Below, one piece after another: positions 1-11,760 of a stretch of DNA of 64,000 nucleotides. The position numbers were made by a program, and so were the translations under genes. This DNA is from Termitomyces sp. T153 (taxonomy: Eukaryota; Basidiomycota; Agaricomycetes; Agaricales; Lyophyllaceae): NCBI GenBank assembly GCA_018296165.2, contig JACKQL020000003.1, forward strand, positions 1,302,001 through 1,366,000. Direction: 5' to 3'. Under the pieces are notes generated by a model. It was not told the DNA's origin. It made no database searches and saw only the letters and a list, made by a program, of their open reading frames with translations. How positions within the stretch are numbered: the stretch's first letter is position 1; every line of letters starts with the position of its first letter.

Positions 1-1050
1 AGGCCATTTTTGGTAAGCAGAACTGGCAATACAGGATGAATTGAATGTGAGGTTAAGGTGCTGGAATTCATACTCATCAGACACCACAAAGGTGTTAGTT
101 CATTCAAACAGCAGGATGGTAGTTATGGAAGTCAGAATCTGCTAAGGAGTGTGTAACAACTCACCTGCCAAATGAACTAGCCCTGAAAATGAATGGTGCT
201 TAAGCATGATACCTATACTTCACCATCAGCATTTAAGTGATGCATTGACAAGTAGGCAGGCATAGAGGTTAGTGAAGAAGCCTTGGCTGTAATGCTGGGT
301 AAAACAGCCTCTAGTGCAGATCTTGGTGGTAGTAGCAAATATCCAAGTGAGAACCTTGAAGACTGAAGTGAAGAAAGGTTCCATGGTAATAGCAGTTGAA
401 CATGGGTCAGTGAATCCTAAGAGATAGAGAAGCTCCATTTCAAAGTGCACAATTCTTCATGCTGCCTATCAAAAGGGAATCTGGTTAAAATTCCAGAACT
501 AGGATGTGAACCTTGAATGGCAATGTAACTTGGAAACACTGGCAGGGGCCCTGAAAAGAGTTATCTTTTCTCCTTAATAGCCTATAACTCTAAAATTGAT
601 TTGTTAGGAGCTAGAGTTCAATGGTTAGTAGAGCATAACACTTCTGTTGTGTCTGGTGCATTCTTGACAGTCCTTGAAAGTCCAAGGGAATAAATAACTT
701 TTACACCTGGTCATACTCATAACTACAGCAGGTCTTCAAGGTGAACAGCCTCTAGTTGATAGAACAATGTAGATAAGGGAAGTTGGCAAAATAGACCCAT
801 ACCTTCAGGAAAAGAATTGGCTCTAAGGACTAAGTGTATTGGGCCTTGGTAGAAAGCCTTGGGACCAGGCTGGAGCTGCTTGGAGAGCAACTCTGAGTGG
901 ACCTAGCCAGGACCTGACAGTGGATGACTATGGCTGCCTTTCAGGGCATCCAGTGCATGCTTAACAACTGACTTAGAACTAATATAGACAAGGAGAATCT
1001 GACTTTCTTATTAAAACATAGCATTGTGATAGCCAGAAAGTGGTGTTAAT

Positions 1051-1085
<35 letters not shown>

Positions 1086-1120
1086 AGTGAAGAAATTCAA
1101 CCAAGCACAGGTAAATGGTA

Positions 1121-1157
<37 letters not shown>

Positions 1158-2255
1158 TGTCATCTGATTAGTGATGTGCATCAATGGATTAATGAGATTC
1201 CCACTGTCCCTATTTACTATCTAGCAAAACTATAGCTAAGGGAACAGGCTTGGCAAAATTAGTGGAGAAAGAAGACTCTGTTGAGCTTAACTCTAATTTG
1301 ACATTGTGAAAAGACATAGAGGGTGTAGAATAAGTGGAAGCTTCAGTGCTGTTGAAATACCACTATCTTTATTGTCTTTTTACTTATTCAATGAGGCAGA
1401 GCTGGGATTAACAGTCCCACCTTTTGGCTTCAAGGTCCTTTACAGGCTGATCCAGATTGAAGACATTGTCAGGTGGGAAGTTTGGCTGGGGCAGCACATC
1501 TGTTAAAAGATAATGCAGGTGTTCTATGAGGAACTCATTAAGAACAGAAATCTCAAGTAGAACAAAAGCGTAAAAGGCCCCTTGATTTTGATTTTCAGTG
1601 TGAATACAAACCATGAAAGTATGGCCTATTAATCCTTTAGTCCCTCAGAATTTGAGGCTAGAGGTGCCAGAAAAGTTACCACAGGGATAACTAGCTTGTG
1701 GCAGCCAAGCATTCATAGCAACATTGCTTTTTGATCCTTCAATGTTGGCTCTTCCTATTATACCAAAGCAGAATTTAGTAAGCATTGGATTGTTCACCCA
1801 CTAATAGGGAATGTGAGCTGAGTTTAGACCATTGTGAGACAGGTTAGTTTTACCCTACTAATAGAGTGTTATTGTAATAGTAATTGAACTTAGTACAAGA
1901 GGAACCATTCATTCAGATATTTGGTATTTGCGCCTGTCCAATCAGGCAATGGCACAAAGCTATCATCTGCTGGATTATGGCTAAATGCCTCTAAGCCAGA
2001 ATCCATGCTAGAAACAATGATGTTGGTCCCACACATTTGACTTGAGTTGAAATAGAGCTTTGCTTATGAACCAAATCAGGTGGGCTTGGTTGTCATAGCA
2101 GAAATGCTGTGGCAGCTTGTCTATAAACTACAAGCATAATATGAGCAGGGGTGAATCCTTTGTAGACAATTTGAATGAGAATGGAGTACTGTAAGGATAG
2201 AGTAGCCTTATTGCTACAATCTGCTGAGGTTAAGTCCTTGTTCTGAAGATTTGTT
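1..2255 (+). pseudogene. 28S rRNA gene relic, 3' portion, CpG-depleted
   Basis: Long stretches are recognisable as eukaryotic large-subunit rRNA: the opening AGGCCATTTTTGGTAAGCAG block, the GATAGAACAATGTAGATAAG block near 760, the GTGAAAAGACATAGAGGG block near 1305, ACAGGGATAACTAGCTTGTG near 1680, and the 3' end near 2200-2250 (GAGTAGCCTTATTGCTACAA). The gene runs into the window from the left, so its 5' part is missing. Nearly every CpG expected in a working 28S gene reads TG or CA. The sarcin-ricin loop at 1892-1903 reads AGTACAAGAGGA rather than the invariant AGTACGAGAGGA. This is therefore a dead rDNA copy, not a transcribed array unit. The 3' boundary is approximate. Confidence 0.93.
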
Positions 2256-2744
2256 CAACTTTTTGTTGTTGAACTCTTTCTTTCTTCTTCTCCTTACCAT
2301 GAGCTTGCTTCAGGGCCAGTTCATTTGAACTTAGTACTGGTGAGCTCATGCATCCTTATCTAATAAATTTTTGCCCAGTGTCCAATTCAACCTTTCTAAA
2401 GCATTAGCTTTTTTGCACAAATGTTAACTTGTACTATATGATGTTTTTGAATTCAGATTGATGGAGCAAGGCATCCTCAGGGGTGCTCATAAGAATAAGC
2501 AGTAATACACTCTTATTGTGTAATTGCATAGTCATCTTCCTGTACTTGCCTTATACTACTATATGGCCTTGATGGTTTAATCAAACCATGACTTGAACAT
2601 TGCAATATCAAACAGTATCAGTAGATAGTGAAAATAGAACTTGTGATTGACTATTTTGCTATTTGTTATCTGCACTCAAGAGTGACTTTGAAATGGGGAG
2701 ATTAAAAGAATTTGGATCAAAACCAGATTAAGACAGTAACAGGT
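2256..2744 (+). other. Decayed IGS1 spacer between 28S and 5S
   Basis: This is the non-coding spacer between the end of the 28S relic and the 5S relic. Its position and length fit the basidiomycete IGS1. It is AT-rich and CpG-poor like its flanks, and I see no conserved element beyond pyrimidine tracts near 2270-2300. Confidence 0.7.
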
Positions 2745-2863
2745 ATCCACAGCCATAGAACTCTGAAAGCACCACATCCTGTCTGATCTGCACAGTTAAC
2801 CAGAGTGCCACCCAATTAGTACCATGGTGGGGGACCACATGGGAATTCCTGGGTGCTGTGGTT
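2745..2863 (+). pseudogene. 5S rRNA gene relic
   Basis: About 119 bases match fungal 5S rRNA. It opens ATCCACAGCCATAG, continues with CTGAAAGCACCACATCC and GTTAACCAGAGTGCCACCCA, then TACCATGGTGGGGGACCACA, and closes GGGTGCTGTGGTTT. Expected CG positions (for example the GCACCGCATCCCG region) read CA or TG, and an extra T lies in the GGGAATTCCTGG segment. It sits downstream of 28S in the same orientation, the rDNA order of many basidiomycetes. The A, IE and C box regions are degraded, so activity is unlikely. Confidence 0.9.
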
Positions 2864-3639
2864 TTGCCTCATTTTTTTTTTCATTTGGAACTTCTGATCC
2901 ATACCTCACTTATGCAACATTTTAGTTGAAAACTTAGCCATCACTTTGTGAATAAGCTTCCTCCTTCTTACAATGTCCATACTTGAAGTTGATACAAAGT
3001 TTATCTCATCTTTCTTGCCTATTCACCCATCAACACACTTTTTCTTCTATAGGGCATTAACCAAACTCTCTCACAACTATTTGGCCCCTCTAAACTTGAG
3101 TAGTCCTCCTCCAATTATCAACCAATCTCATATTGAACAAAATAATTTCTTTGAGGCTCATTCCAGTCAGAGTAGAGTGAGTCAGCAGTTACAGCATTGA
3201 TATTTCTCTCATTATTGGAAACTATCACAAGCAGAGATCTCAGTACTTGATGACTCTGGCATATGCCACTCAAAAGACCCTGGACTTGAAGAGAAAACTG
3301 GCATCCCAGAAAATTCAAAAAGTAGAACTTCTCTTATCCATTCTCAAAGAAGATGAAAAAAATGCACAATAAAAGTTTGAGCAGGTGGATGCCCAACTTC
3401 AAAGTGTTCTTTTGAGCTATGTTCAGCCTGCACAAGAGGAGAACCCTGCACTAGAAGAGAACTCAGCTCTAGAGCAAGAGAATCCTACCAGTTCTGATGA
3501 TGATGAGACAGGTATGATTATTTTTATCAATGAAATTGTGACATGACAACTGACTCCTTTCAGCCAAATATTACTTTGCTCTTGCTCAGAAACCTGGTGT
3601 TCCTTTGACAGAGGAAGCTCTGTCTTATCTCAATGATGG
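2864..3639 (+). other. CpG-poor relic with a coiled-coil-like reading frame
   Basis: The remains of an open frame run from about 2973 to 3540 with stops and a frame change. The clearest stretch (about 3190-3480) encodes heptad-like Lys/Leu/Gln-rich sequence ending in an acidic Glu/Asp-rich tail, which suggests a coiled coil. I do not recognise the family. It could be the start of a mobile-element gene inserted into, or adjacent to, the rDNA relic. Confidence 0.3.
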
Positions 3640-4530
3640 AGTGTCTTGCCAAATGATCTGTTTAGATGTCATTAGTCTCTGCTTAAGATGTGGTCAGTCT
3701 CTGCTTAAGATGTGGTCAGTCTCTGCTTAGATGTCATGAGTACCAAGGAAGTTGCTAAGTTGAATAGAGTCTTATCTTTTATTGATGATTAATGAGCCCT
3801 TTCTATCATTCTAAATTATCTCAGTCATTTGAGAATGTTGGAGCATGTTCAACTCTTCTTTGACTCAAAATATGATTATTTTTGTTACTGCCAAACCATT
3901 TTCTGAAGCTCAACACTCTATAAAACTCTTGGAACTCTCTATGGAGCATCTTGCAAAATCATCTGCTTTGATGTTGTGAGCAATACCAAGGAGTTATTAA
4001 GTTGAATATAGTCTTGTCTTTTGTTGAAGATTAATGAGCCCTTTCTATTGTTTTAAATTATCTCAGTCATTTGAGAATGTTGAAGCATGTTTGACTTTTC
4101 TTTGACTCTAAATGATTATTTTTATTAGTAAAATTGTGATGAGTGACTCTTTTCAGCTGAATATTGCTTTGCTAAGCTCTATGCTCTATAGAACCCTTGG
4201 AGTGTCCTGCTAAACTATTTCTTGAAGTCTCACACTATAGAATCCTTGGAATGTCCTGCCAAACCATTTCCTAAAGCTCCATGCTCTATAGAATTCTCAG
4301 GATTCTATATGGAGCATTCTGCCAAACTATCTGCTTAGATGTTCTGAACTATCTTTTGAAGCTCCATATTCTATAGAAATCTTAGAACTCTCTATGGAGC
4401 ATTCTGCCAAACTATTTGCTTAGATGTTCTGAAGCTCCATGCTCTATAGAACTCTTGGAACTTTCTATGAAGCATTCTATCAAACTGTTTGCTTAGATAT
4501 TGTCAAATGTTATCAGTCTCTGCTTAGATG
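3640..4530. repeat. Degenerate tandem repeats (GCTCCATGCTCTATAGAA type)
   Basis: A near-perfect 22-bp unit TCTCTGCTTAAGATGTGGTCAG is duplicated at about 3673-3720. Further on, units carrying GCTCCATGCTCTATAGAACT, CTTGGAACTCTCTATGGAGC and CAAACTATCTGCTTAGATGT recur roughly every 65-110 bp up to 4530. The order and length of units drift, so this is an old minisatellite. Confidence 0.75.
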
Positions 4531-4629
4531 TCACATTCAGCCCTTATCAATTAGAAAGTAATTAGGATAGTTATAAGGTCATTTATTACTCATCATTTTT
4601 TTCTTTATCTTTATAAATTTCATTGTTTA

Positions 4630-4985
4630 GTTAAAAGCACCCTCAGTTTGAGTTCTTCTGCTTTGTCTCTTTTGTTTGAATTCTTCCACTTCACCTCTCA
4701 CCCTCAGTTTGAGTTCTTCTGTTTCATCTCTCTTGTTTGAATTCTTCCACTTCACCTCTCATCCTCAATCTGAGTTCTTCTGCTTTGTCTCTTTTGTTTC
4801 AGTTCTTCCATTTTATCTGCTTCATCTCTCTTATTTGACTTTTTCTGCTTTGTCTCTCTTGTTTAAGTCCTTCCACTTCATCTTGCTTCATCTTTCTTGT
4901 TTGAATTTTTCCACTTCATTTCTCACCCTTAATTTGAGTTCTTCTGCTTTGTCTCTCTTTTTCTTTATACTGATACATTGTCTCT
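4630..4985. repeat. Pyrimidine-rich minisatellite
   Basis: Tandem copies of a unit combining TTGAGTTCTTCTGCTTTGTC, TCTCTTGTTTGAATTCTTCC and ACTTCACCTCTCACCCTC repeat with small changes. The unit is roughly 60 bp with an internal half-repeat. A 105-codon open frame crosses it only because of the repeat composition and is not called as a gene. Confidence 0.8.
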
Positions 4986-6479
4986 ACTACTAGAATGTCT
5001 TTTATAAATGCATTTTATCAGGATATTTCACTTGAAATCTCCAAGTTGTTTGTGACTAGAAAATATCTATGTTTCTCAGTAGAACAATTAATTGATATTG
5101 GTTGTATTAATGGTTTACTGATGACTGATCTTAGGAGAATTTAAAAACTATGAATTCTTCAGGATTGTCAATTGTAAGTAACATTAATTATTTTGGAAAA
5201 ATTCACTGACAGCAGAAATTTTTAGGATTATCTTCCTGTATAAGGTTTCAAACTATAGAAGATGAATGGATATTGAATTGTAAGTCATATTGAATCATTT
5301 TTCTAAAAAATTCTAACAGAAAAAATACAGTGAACAGCTTTGTTCAACTTATAGAGGAAGGAGCATTTTCAGCACAAGAACAGCCTGTTAGGTCCATCTT
5401 CACTGCTCTAGATTCTCAGCATACCCTTTTTTTGCAACTATTGAACTCAACTTTAAGTTTTTTCATCCCTTTAGGAGACAATAATTATGGCTTCCCAGAT
5501 GATGAGAATGATTCTGTTAGAGATCAAGTTTGGGTCAGAGAAAAAAGTAGAAAGATAGGAAGGGTGGATTTCACAGCTACCAGAATTTGTGCTGTGGAAG
5601 ATCTGAACATCCATTATTGATAATATGTTAACTCTTGATGCCTTTCTTAAATCAGAAATCTTAAGAAGTTGGATTTTAGCTGCTTAAAGAGGCCACTCTC
5701 AACTTCTAAGCAAATTTTCCTCATAATTCATATAATTTCTTGCTTATACTTGACTTGTAGCTGATACTAAGTCAATAGAATTAATTTAGGAAGAGCCAAG
5801 AGAAGAAGTAATGAGATTGGTATGCACAAGAATATCTCTATAATCTGTTTGGTTTCCTAATTTTTGTTATTTATATAAGTGAGAGCCACTATTAGAATTA
5901 TGAGGAATAGGCTAAAAAAAATATGCCAGAAAAATATTTCAGCAATATTTTCTTTGGGCCTAAAAATGATAGTCAATGAGTTGAACACAAGAATTCATCT
6001 GGCTAGAAAGATCAAGCTGCTAACTACAAAAGGAACATATACTAGGGCAAGTACTACTCTTATTATTGACTTATTTTGGACAGTAACCATGCATATTGAT
6101 AGTTTGGCCAAGAGAACAATGGACCTTACTTGTTTAGTGACCAAGTCATTCTTGATACTAGCTACAAATTTCCATTCACTTCAAAAAAAAGTGTTGGGCT
6201 TGATAAGTTGGCAATTTTAGGGCCTCTGATTCCCCTCCCATGCTTGGCATTAGTGTGTATTAGCATATGTTCAATATCATCTATAGTGATGGTGACCAAT
6301 GGCTGACTTTACTGATCAGATTTGATTCTGCCTTACTGAATATTCAAATGACATATACCAAAAAAAAAAATTCAAAATGTTCCAGTGCCAAGTTTATTAC
6401 AAGGAAGTCTTAATGCAGCCAGAGAATATAGTGAATGATGTCCCATTTAATCTACAAACAGATTGCCTTTAAGTGGGTC
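4986..6479. other. CpG-poor relic, no recognised gene
   Basis: Short open stretches occur on the plus strand at about 5330-5620 and 5879-6220. The first has an acidic, charged composition that looks protein-derived, but I recognise no domain. No terminal repeats could be defined. It is probably decayed mobile-element sequence. Confidence 0.3.
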
Positions 6480-6900
6480 GACATCATATATTTGACTCTA
6501 AAAATGTTATGACTACAGTAGATTGGTCAGAGAGTAGTGACAATAGTTTTGTTTGAACTTTTACTATTCATGATCTCAGGCATCATTGGATGATTGAAAA
6601 TTAGTATTTCAAAACATTGAACACAGTAGTCATATCTTTGACTCTAAAAACATTGCTACTATGATTAACTAGCTGCAAGCCTTAAATACTGGTGACAATC
6701 TTTTAATAATGCAAAAGAGGCTTTCCACATTAACAAATGGCTATCAACTCACTATGTGGTATCTTTAACTCTAGTATGTTACTACATCAATTGGCTTTAA
6801 GTCATCTCTTTGACTCTAGGAAGGTTGTTACATCTACTAGCTTCACATCTTATCTTTAATTCTGAGAATGTTACTACAACTCTTAACTGGCTCCAGATAA
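6480..6900. repeat. Degenerate TTTGACTCTA tandem repeats
   Basis: The phrase (T)CTTTGACTCTAxxAAxGTTxxTAC followed by an AxTGGCT-type segment recurs near 6490, 6636, 6766, 6810 and 6850. Spacing is irregular (about 45-145 bp), consistent with an old tandem array in the same CpG-poor block. Confidence 0.55.
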
Positions 6901-7239
6901 AAGATACTAGTGGCAATAGTTTTGTCTAAATTCAAATCAATGAAATAAAGCTTCTACTATTGTTAAGATAAACTGATTGTCATCCATCAAAGTATTATCT
7001 GAAAACAAAAGATAATTTAAAAAGTTGTGGATAAAAATGTCTAGCCAAAGCAAGAGCATGTATTCAAAGTAAAGTATTGTTGGAATCATTTTCTGAGTCT
7101 GCATATGGAACCAACATTTGATCAATGAAAAAAAGCTGTTCATGAGTAAAGATAGAATGAGAAAGCTCTGGAATATGAATCTCATTCAAATGCTGAGGTG
7201 GTCCTCTTCTCAAAGATGATTGTGAAAAAGAAGACTCAT

Positions 7240-8580
7240 CTACAGCCTGAGAGTTATTGTTGACAAAAAGCTGTAAAAGGACTTCATCTGTAGTTTCTTC
7301 TTTGAGTTTAAACCATAAATCTCTAATTCTTCTTCAGATATCTGTTCTCCTCCTAGCTCAGAATTAGAAACTGGAATTTGGTTCAGAGACAATGCCCTGC
7401 CTCTAATATCATAAACAATAGTATCAAAAGTATACATGTCAAGAGGAGTTCAATTAGGACTATCATGAATTTGAATATGGTGATTGTACTAAGACTGAGC
7501 AAAGAATTCAGTTGGGCATTAATAGTTCCAAGGAAAAGATAGTAAAGGAGCCAGAAATGATAGGAGTTGTTAACATCCAAATCATGTCATATTTTTAGAC
7601 TGGTAAAAAAATCCCCTCAAGTAGATCCAACTTGAGCAGTGATGTCCACCCAAAGACACTCAATTCTCACATTGTATACACTTCTAGAAAACATGATTTA
7701 TCTGATGATAAAAGAAAAAAAAATAAAACAAATTACCTTCTCCAAAGACAGGACTCTCTATCTGCCCAATATTTTCTTTTATCCAAGCAGTGACATAAAG
7801 GTCTTCCACTCCATGATCTCCTCTAACTCAGGAAGAGACTCCATATTGAAAACAAGCCTCCAAAATACAGTTTGGGCCCAATGATTGTTGTAAGCTCTCA
7901 AAGCAACAATAAATCTAGAGTAGCCATCAATAAATCTATGGATGACAATTCTCCAGCATATAAGCCTTAATGATCTAAGTCAGAATAAAAACAAAAATAG
8001 AAATAAAATGAAAAAAATGCTATATACTAATTATGTTGACCATCATGATGCCACAATGACATGGGTCCAAGAACAGAGTAAACATGACAATAGATCCAAA
8101 TCCTTTCAAAGATACTTCTGACAGGATCAATCCTGATTAAGAATTGTTGAATGTGATGTTAAGAAACATTATGATGTAATCTTCTTAGCATGCCATGGAG
8201 CATAGCAATTCCTGCATGTCTGAAGTGCTTTCTAAGCCAGAGAATAAGACTATCAAGCTCTTCATCAGAAAGCATAGAAATTGGTCCTGCCTGTGTAGGA
8301 AATTATCACTCAAGGACCAGAAGGACTAGCAGAAGGACCAACAGATGTTTCAGGCTCCAAGAAAGAACTTTCAAATGTTTCTTCTCCTAAAATAGAATCT
8401 AGGGTATTATCATTTCCATTTTCTTCTCCATCTCCCATATGTTGCTGTCTATAAGCATTGGAGAGCACAAAAGGCTGTTCTCTAGGCTCTGCAATCCTTA
8501 ATACAAGTAGTTGTCTTCTGACAAAACTGTGACTAACACCAAGAAAATAGGCAATACTAGAAATAGAGCACACAGTATAT
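7240..8580 (-). pseudogene. Integrase-core (DDE) transposase relic
   Basis: Reading the minus strand, conceptual translation in changing frames recovers the order typical of the retroviral-integrase-like 'integrase core' proteins common in mushroom genomes. The stretches are: WHHDGQHNL near 8050, then HRFIDGYSRFIVALRAYNNH near 7910-7960, VRGDHGVEDLYVTAWIKE near 7800, RSVYNVRIECLWVDIT near 7660, and FWLLYYLFLGTINAQ near 7550. The presumed catalytic Asp (HDG), Asp (RGDHG) and Glu (RIE) are all still readable. Stops and frameshifts break the gene repeatedly. An AT-rich insert separates the first Asp block from the next, possibly an old intron. Family assignment comes from remembered consensus; element ends were not found. 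Confidence 0.72.
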
Positions 8581-9838
8581 GCTCAGTGTAAAAAGTCAGA
8601 ATCAATAGTGCTTTGAAGTCTTCCTCTATTTCCTGTTTTTATTATATGGAGAAGTTGAGGATGCCCATAATGAGACTTTTCAATAGACTGCTAATATTGT
8701 TGTTGAAAATCATTTTGCATAATAGCAAGATTCAGCTGAATCATGGATAATTCTTCAGGAGGAAAAATAGCATGATGCTACCATGGCAAAAAAAAAGTGT
8801 CTAAAAGACAAGTAAGAAAAAAAATTAGTACCTCATTATTAGAGCTGCATATTCCTGAAGATCATCCCCCAACCTATGTAATACAACTGAATCTGTTGAA
8901 ATATTTATGGCATTTTGAATGGATGTACAAAAGGTATGAAATCTAGATCAGAAGACATTCAAGAGATTTTGAGAGGGCTCCAAGAGCAATGAAGCAGAAG
9001 TGGACATAAAGTTTCCTAGAAAGAATCACCTTATTTGCTCAGCAGTGACTCCTTTGGTTCATCAATAACATATTTTTACTTGTTTTTATTTGTATATTGT
9101 TCTTGAATGTTCTTGCACTCTTTGAGCCCCTCTACACTGCAAGAAGTGAATAGACTTAAACTTGGAGAAAGGGGTGAAGCAGTTGGCCAATTAAAACCTC
9201 AAGAAAAAGCTAGGACAGATTTGTATCTAAAATATTTCTCCACCTCCACACAGAAGCCAATAAACTTGGGATAAGGTCTAAGAAAAGTTGGTAATTAAAA
9301 GCTTTTGATATATTTGTATTATATCAAGCTTACAGTAAACTCTAATAAACAGCTACTTTTCACTCAGACAATTGGATGACCATGAGTAAAGAGTCAAATA
9401 AGTCCAAATAAGTCCAAAAATCTTTTCAAAAACTGGAAAAGCCAATAAATAGGAAGCTCTAACAAATATATTATGTTGAACATTCAAGATAGCAGCAAGC
9501 CATACTGACCAGCTACTTTCTACTTAAACAATTGAAGGACATGAGTAAAGAGTAGAGAGTAAAGACTAGGCCAAGTAAATATAACCAAAGAAGATTAAAT
9601 ATCTATCCACAACTGCTAAAGAGTAAAGCATAAGTATGCCTACCTAAGCAAGTAAAGACTTACAAATAAAAATTTGAGGCAATCAAAGAAGTAAAGTGTA
9701 AAGTTATGTAGGCAAATAAAGAGTAGAGAATTCAAATTACATCAAAAGTAAGGACTCAAAAGGAAAGGGTTAATTAGATACTGAAGAATCATATCATATA
9801 TCAAAGCCAAATATAGGACTTCTTACTGGGCCTCAGAT
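8581..9838. other. CpG-poor sequence with AGTAAAGAGT-rich repeats
   Basis: Upstream of the integrase relic lies AT-rich sequence without a recognisable gene. From about 9350 it is rich in AGTAAAGAGT-like words. A segment CAGCTACTTTyyACTyAxAC followed by AATTGxAxGAC and ATGAGTAAAGAGT occurs at about 9350 and again at about 9506, a direct repeat offset by roughly 155 bp. Confidence 0.5.
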
Positions 9839-9843
9839 GTGAC

Positions 9844-10212
9844 TATCAGGAGACTTCCATTTCTGACCTCCACAACTTGTTTTAGCACCTCCACAGCTTG
9901 TTTGACATCTCTGGGGCTCTTTCTAGAACCTCAGAGATTTCTGGAGAACTGCAGAGTTCTCCATATTACCTCAGCAATCATTGCCCTAGGGTTAGGAGTA
10001 GCTCTGGTTATCTGTATAGTAGTTCCCATGCCTCCACCACCTGCTGATGTGCTTCACTGAGCAGCAAGGATCCTTAAACTTGTTCTCTTTAGATTCTCCT
10101 CTGCTAAATGATTAGTCACTGATTGTATCATTGTTTACTCTGCTAATATACTTTAGATTCCCCTCTGCTAGCTGCATGACTCCAATCCACTGCTCTGAAG
10201 GTTGCTCTTATA
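9844..10212 (+). repeat. 5' LTR
   Basis: 369 bp, matching the 3' LTR along its full length. It starts TATCAGGAGACTTCC where the 3' copy has TGTCAGGGGACTTTT, and ends TTATA where the 3' copy has TTACA, so the terminal TG..CA has decayed to TA..TA. It carries a 4-bp insertion (near GCAGAGTTCTCC) relative to the 3' LTR. Confidence 0.9.
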
Positions 10213-10494
10213 GCAGGACAAGTCTCCTAAAACTGGTCTGGAAGCCCCTTATAGCCACAAGGAACCTCCAAGCCACTACCCGTCACTTCTCCACTAAGAC
10301 TAAACACTGCAGAGTTCTATGTCTCAGCTTGCCAACTCAGACACACCCTCAGAGGCCCTGGCCCTACAGGACAAAACCTGGACTCACCTGCTTCACTTAG
10401 AAACTCAGGTGCAATTAACACAATCATTTCTCACCCACCATACTACCAAACTCTCTACCCTCTATCAAACAACCAATCTTATCTCCCAGTCCCT

Positions 10495-11540
10495 CTAGGC
10501 ACTGCTCAAACACCTACTTCCTGACTCTGCCCCTCCTATGGCCATAGAACCAGCCCCAACTGCATCTGCACCTGCCTCTGCAGCTCTAGTGACCTTATGG
10601 CCACAGATTCCATGTCCTGCGCTACCAGATGCATATGATGGTGCCTGCTCTGGTGGGAAGCAATTCCTGCAATCCTGCCTCACCTATATCCACCTCAGCA
10701 GAGATGCCTTTGACTCTGACATATTGAAAATAGCCTGGGTGCTGTCATACATATAGACTAGATATGCCTCTACTTATGTGCTATGAGTCTTCCACCACTC
10801 TGGAGGTGTTGGAAGCTTTCCAGACTGGGCTGTCTTTGATAAGGACTTCTATGTAGAGTTTTCTCCATTAGACCCTGCCAAGACTGCAGCCTTGACACTA
10901 CATGATAGAGAGCAGTACGGACAAGAGAAGCATATACTAGATGAGTACAATGACTCATTCCAGGCTCTGGTAGAGCAAGCTGCTTACCCCAATGCCCTCC
11001 AACTATGCCTTACTTTCTGGGATGGCTTGCACCCTGCACTAGTGGAATGCATTGACAATCTGGTAGAGGGTTGCTCCAATGATGAAAAGATTGCATCATG
11101 GTATGAAGTGGCCTGGAACTAATGGCAACTCATGGAGATCTGAAGGGAGCTCTGCTGCCCCCATTCTGCACTGTGCCCAGCTCCAATCAGCAATCTCTGC
11201 CACTCTGCAACTGCCCATCCAATGCCGGCCTTTACTCCAGCTATTCCTGCAGCACACTCCCTGCTACTAGGAATTCCCATGGATATGGACACTGCCAGGC
11301 AGCTCTGCCCTGCTCTGCCACTATGCTGGAGATGCCAGAAGCCTGAGCACTTTACATAGCACTGCTCTCTGGGCCTGAAGGTCTGCTACCTTTCTATGGT
11401 GGAGCAGGAGGAACTCCTCCTGCAGCTGCTAGCCACAAAGGATGCTGCTGGAGCTCCATCACTGACTGAGTTTACACTGGAGTTGACTTCAGAGGAGATC
11501 AGTGCATGCACCTCACCTCCAGAGCTGGAGGAGAATTTTT
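10495..11540 (+). pseudogene. Retrotransposon gag relic with CCHC zinc knuckle
   Basis: Open stretches at 10538-10756 and 10892-11122 read as a Ty3/gypsy capsid region (for example DEYNDSFQALVEQAAYPN, then LCLTFWDGLHPAL). Downstream at 11324-11365 a CCHC knuckle is visible as CWRCQKPEHFT, a stop, then HC, giving C-x2-C-x4-H-x4-C with a stop codon inside it. The frame is broken by several stops, so no gag protein can be made. Confidence 0.75.
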
Positions 11541-11760
11541 AGTTGAGCAACAGATGATGTGTATGCCTCTGTTGCTGGGTGCTAACAGGTTCTTGTGTCT
11601 GTTAATAGAAAATGAAACTGCCTTTTTCAACACCCTTCATTCTGAGACAGAATAACCTCAATGCCCCTCTTCAGATGTACAAACAATAATTCTGGAGCCC
11701 CCACTGAGCTCTCCAACACCTTCAAAGGTCCATCAGCACAGCCCTGCTTGGGCATATTGA

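Noticed and set aside
4676..4993. 105-codon open frame rich in Ser/Leu/Phe
   Set aside because: It is a by-product of a pyrimidine-rich minisatellite in a CpG-depleted repeat block.
9839..10400. Open frames across the 5' LTR and leader
   Set aside because: The sequence is LTR and untranslated leader; an equivalent frame is not preserved in the 3' LTR beyond chance.
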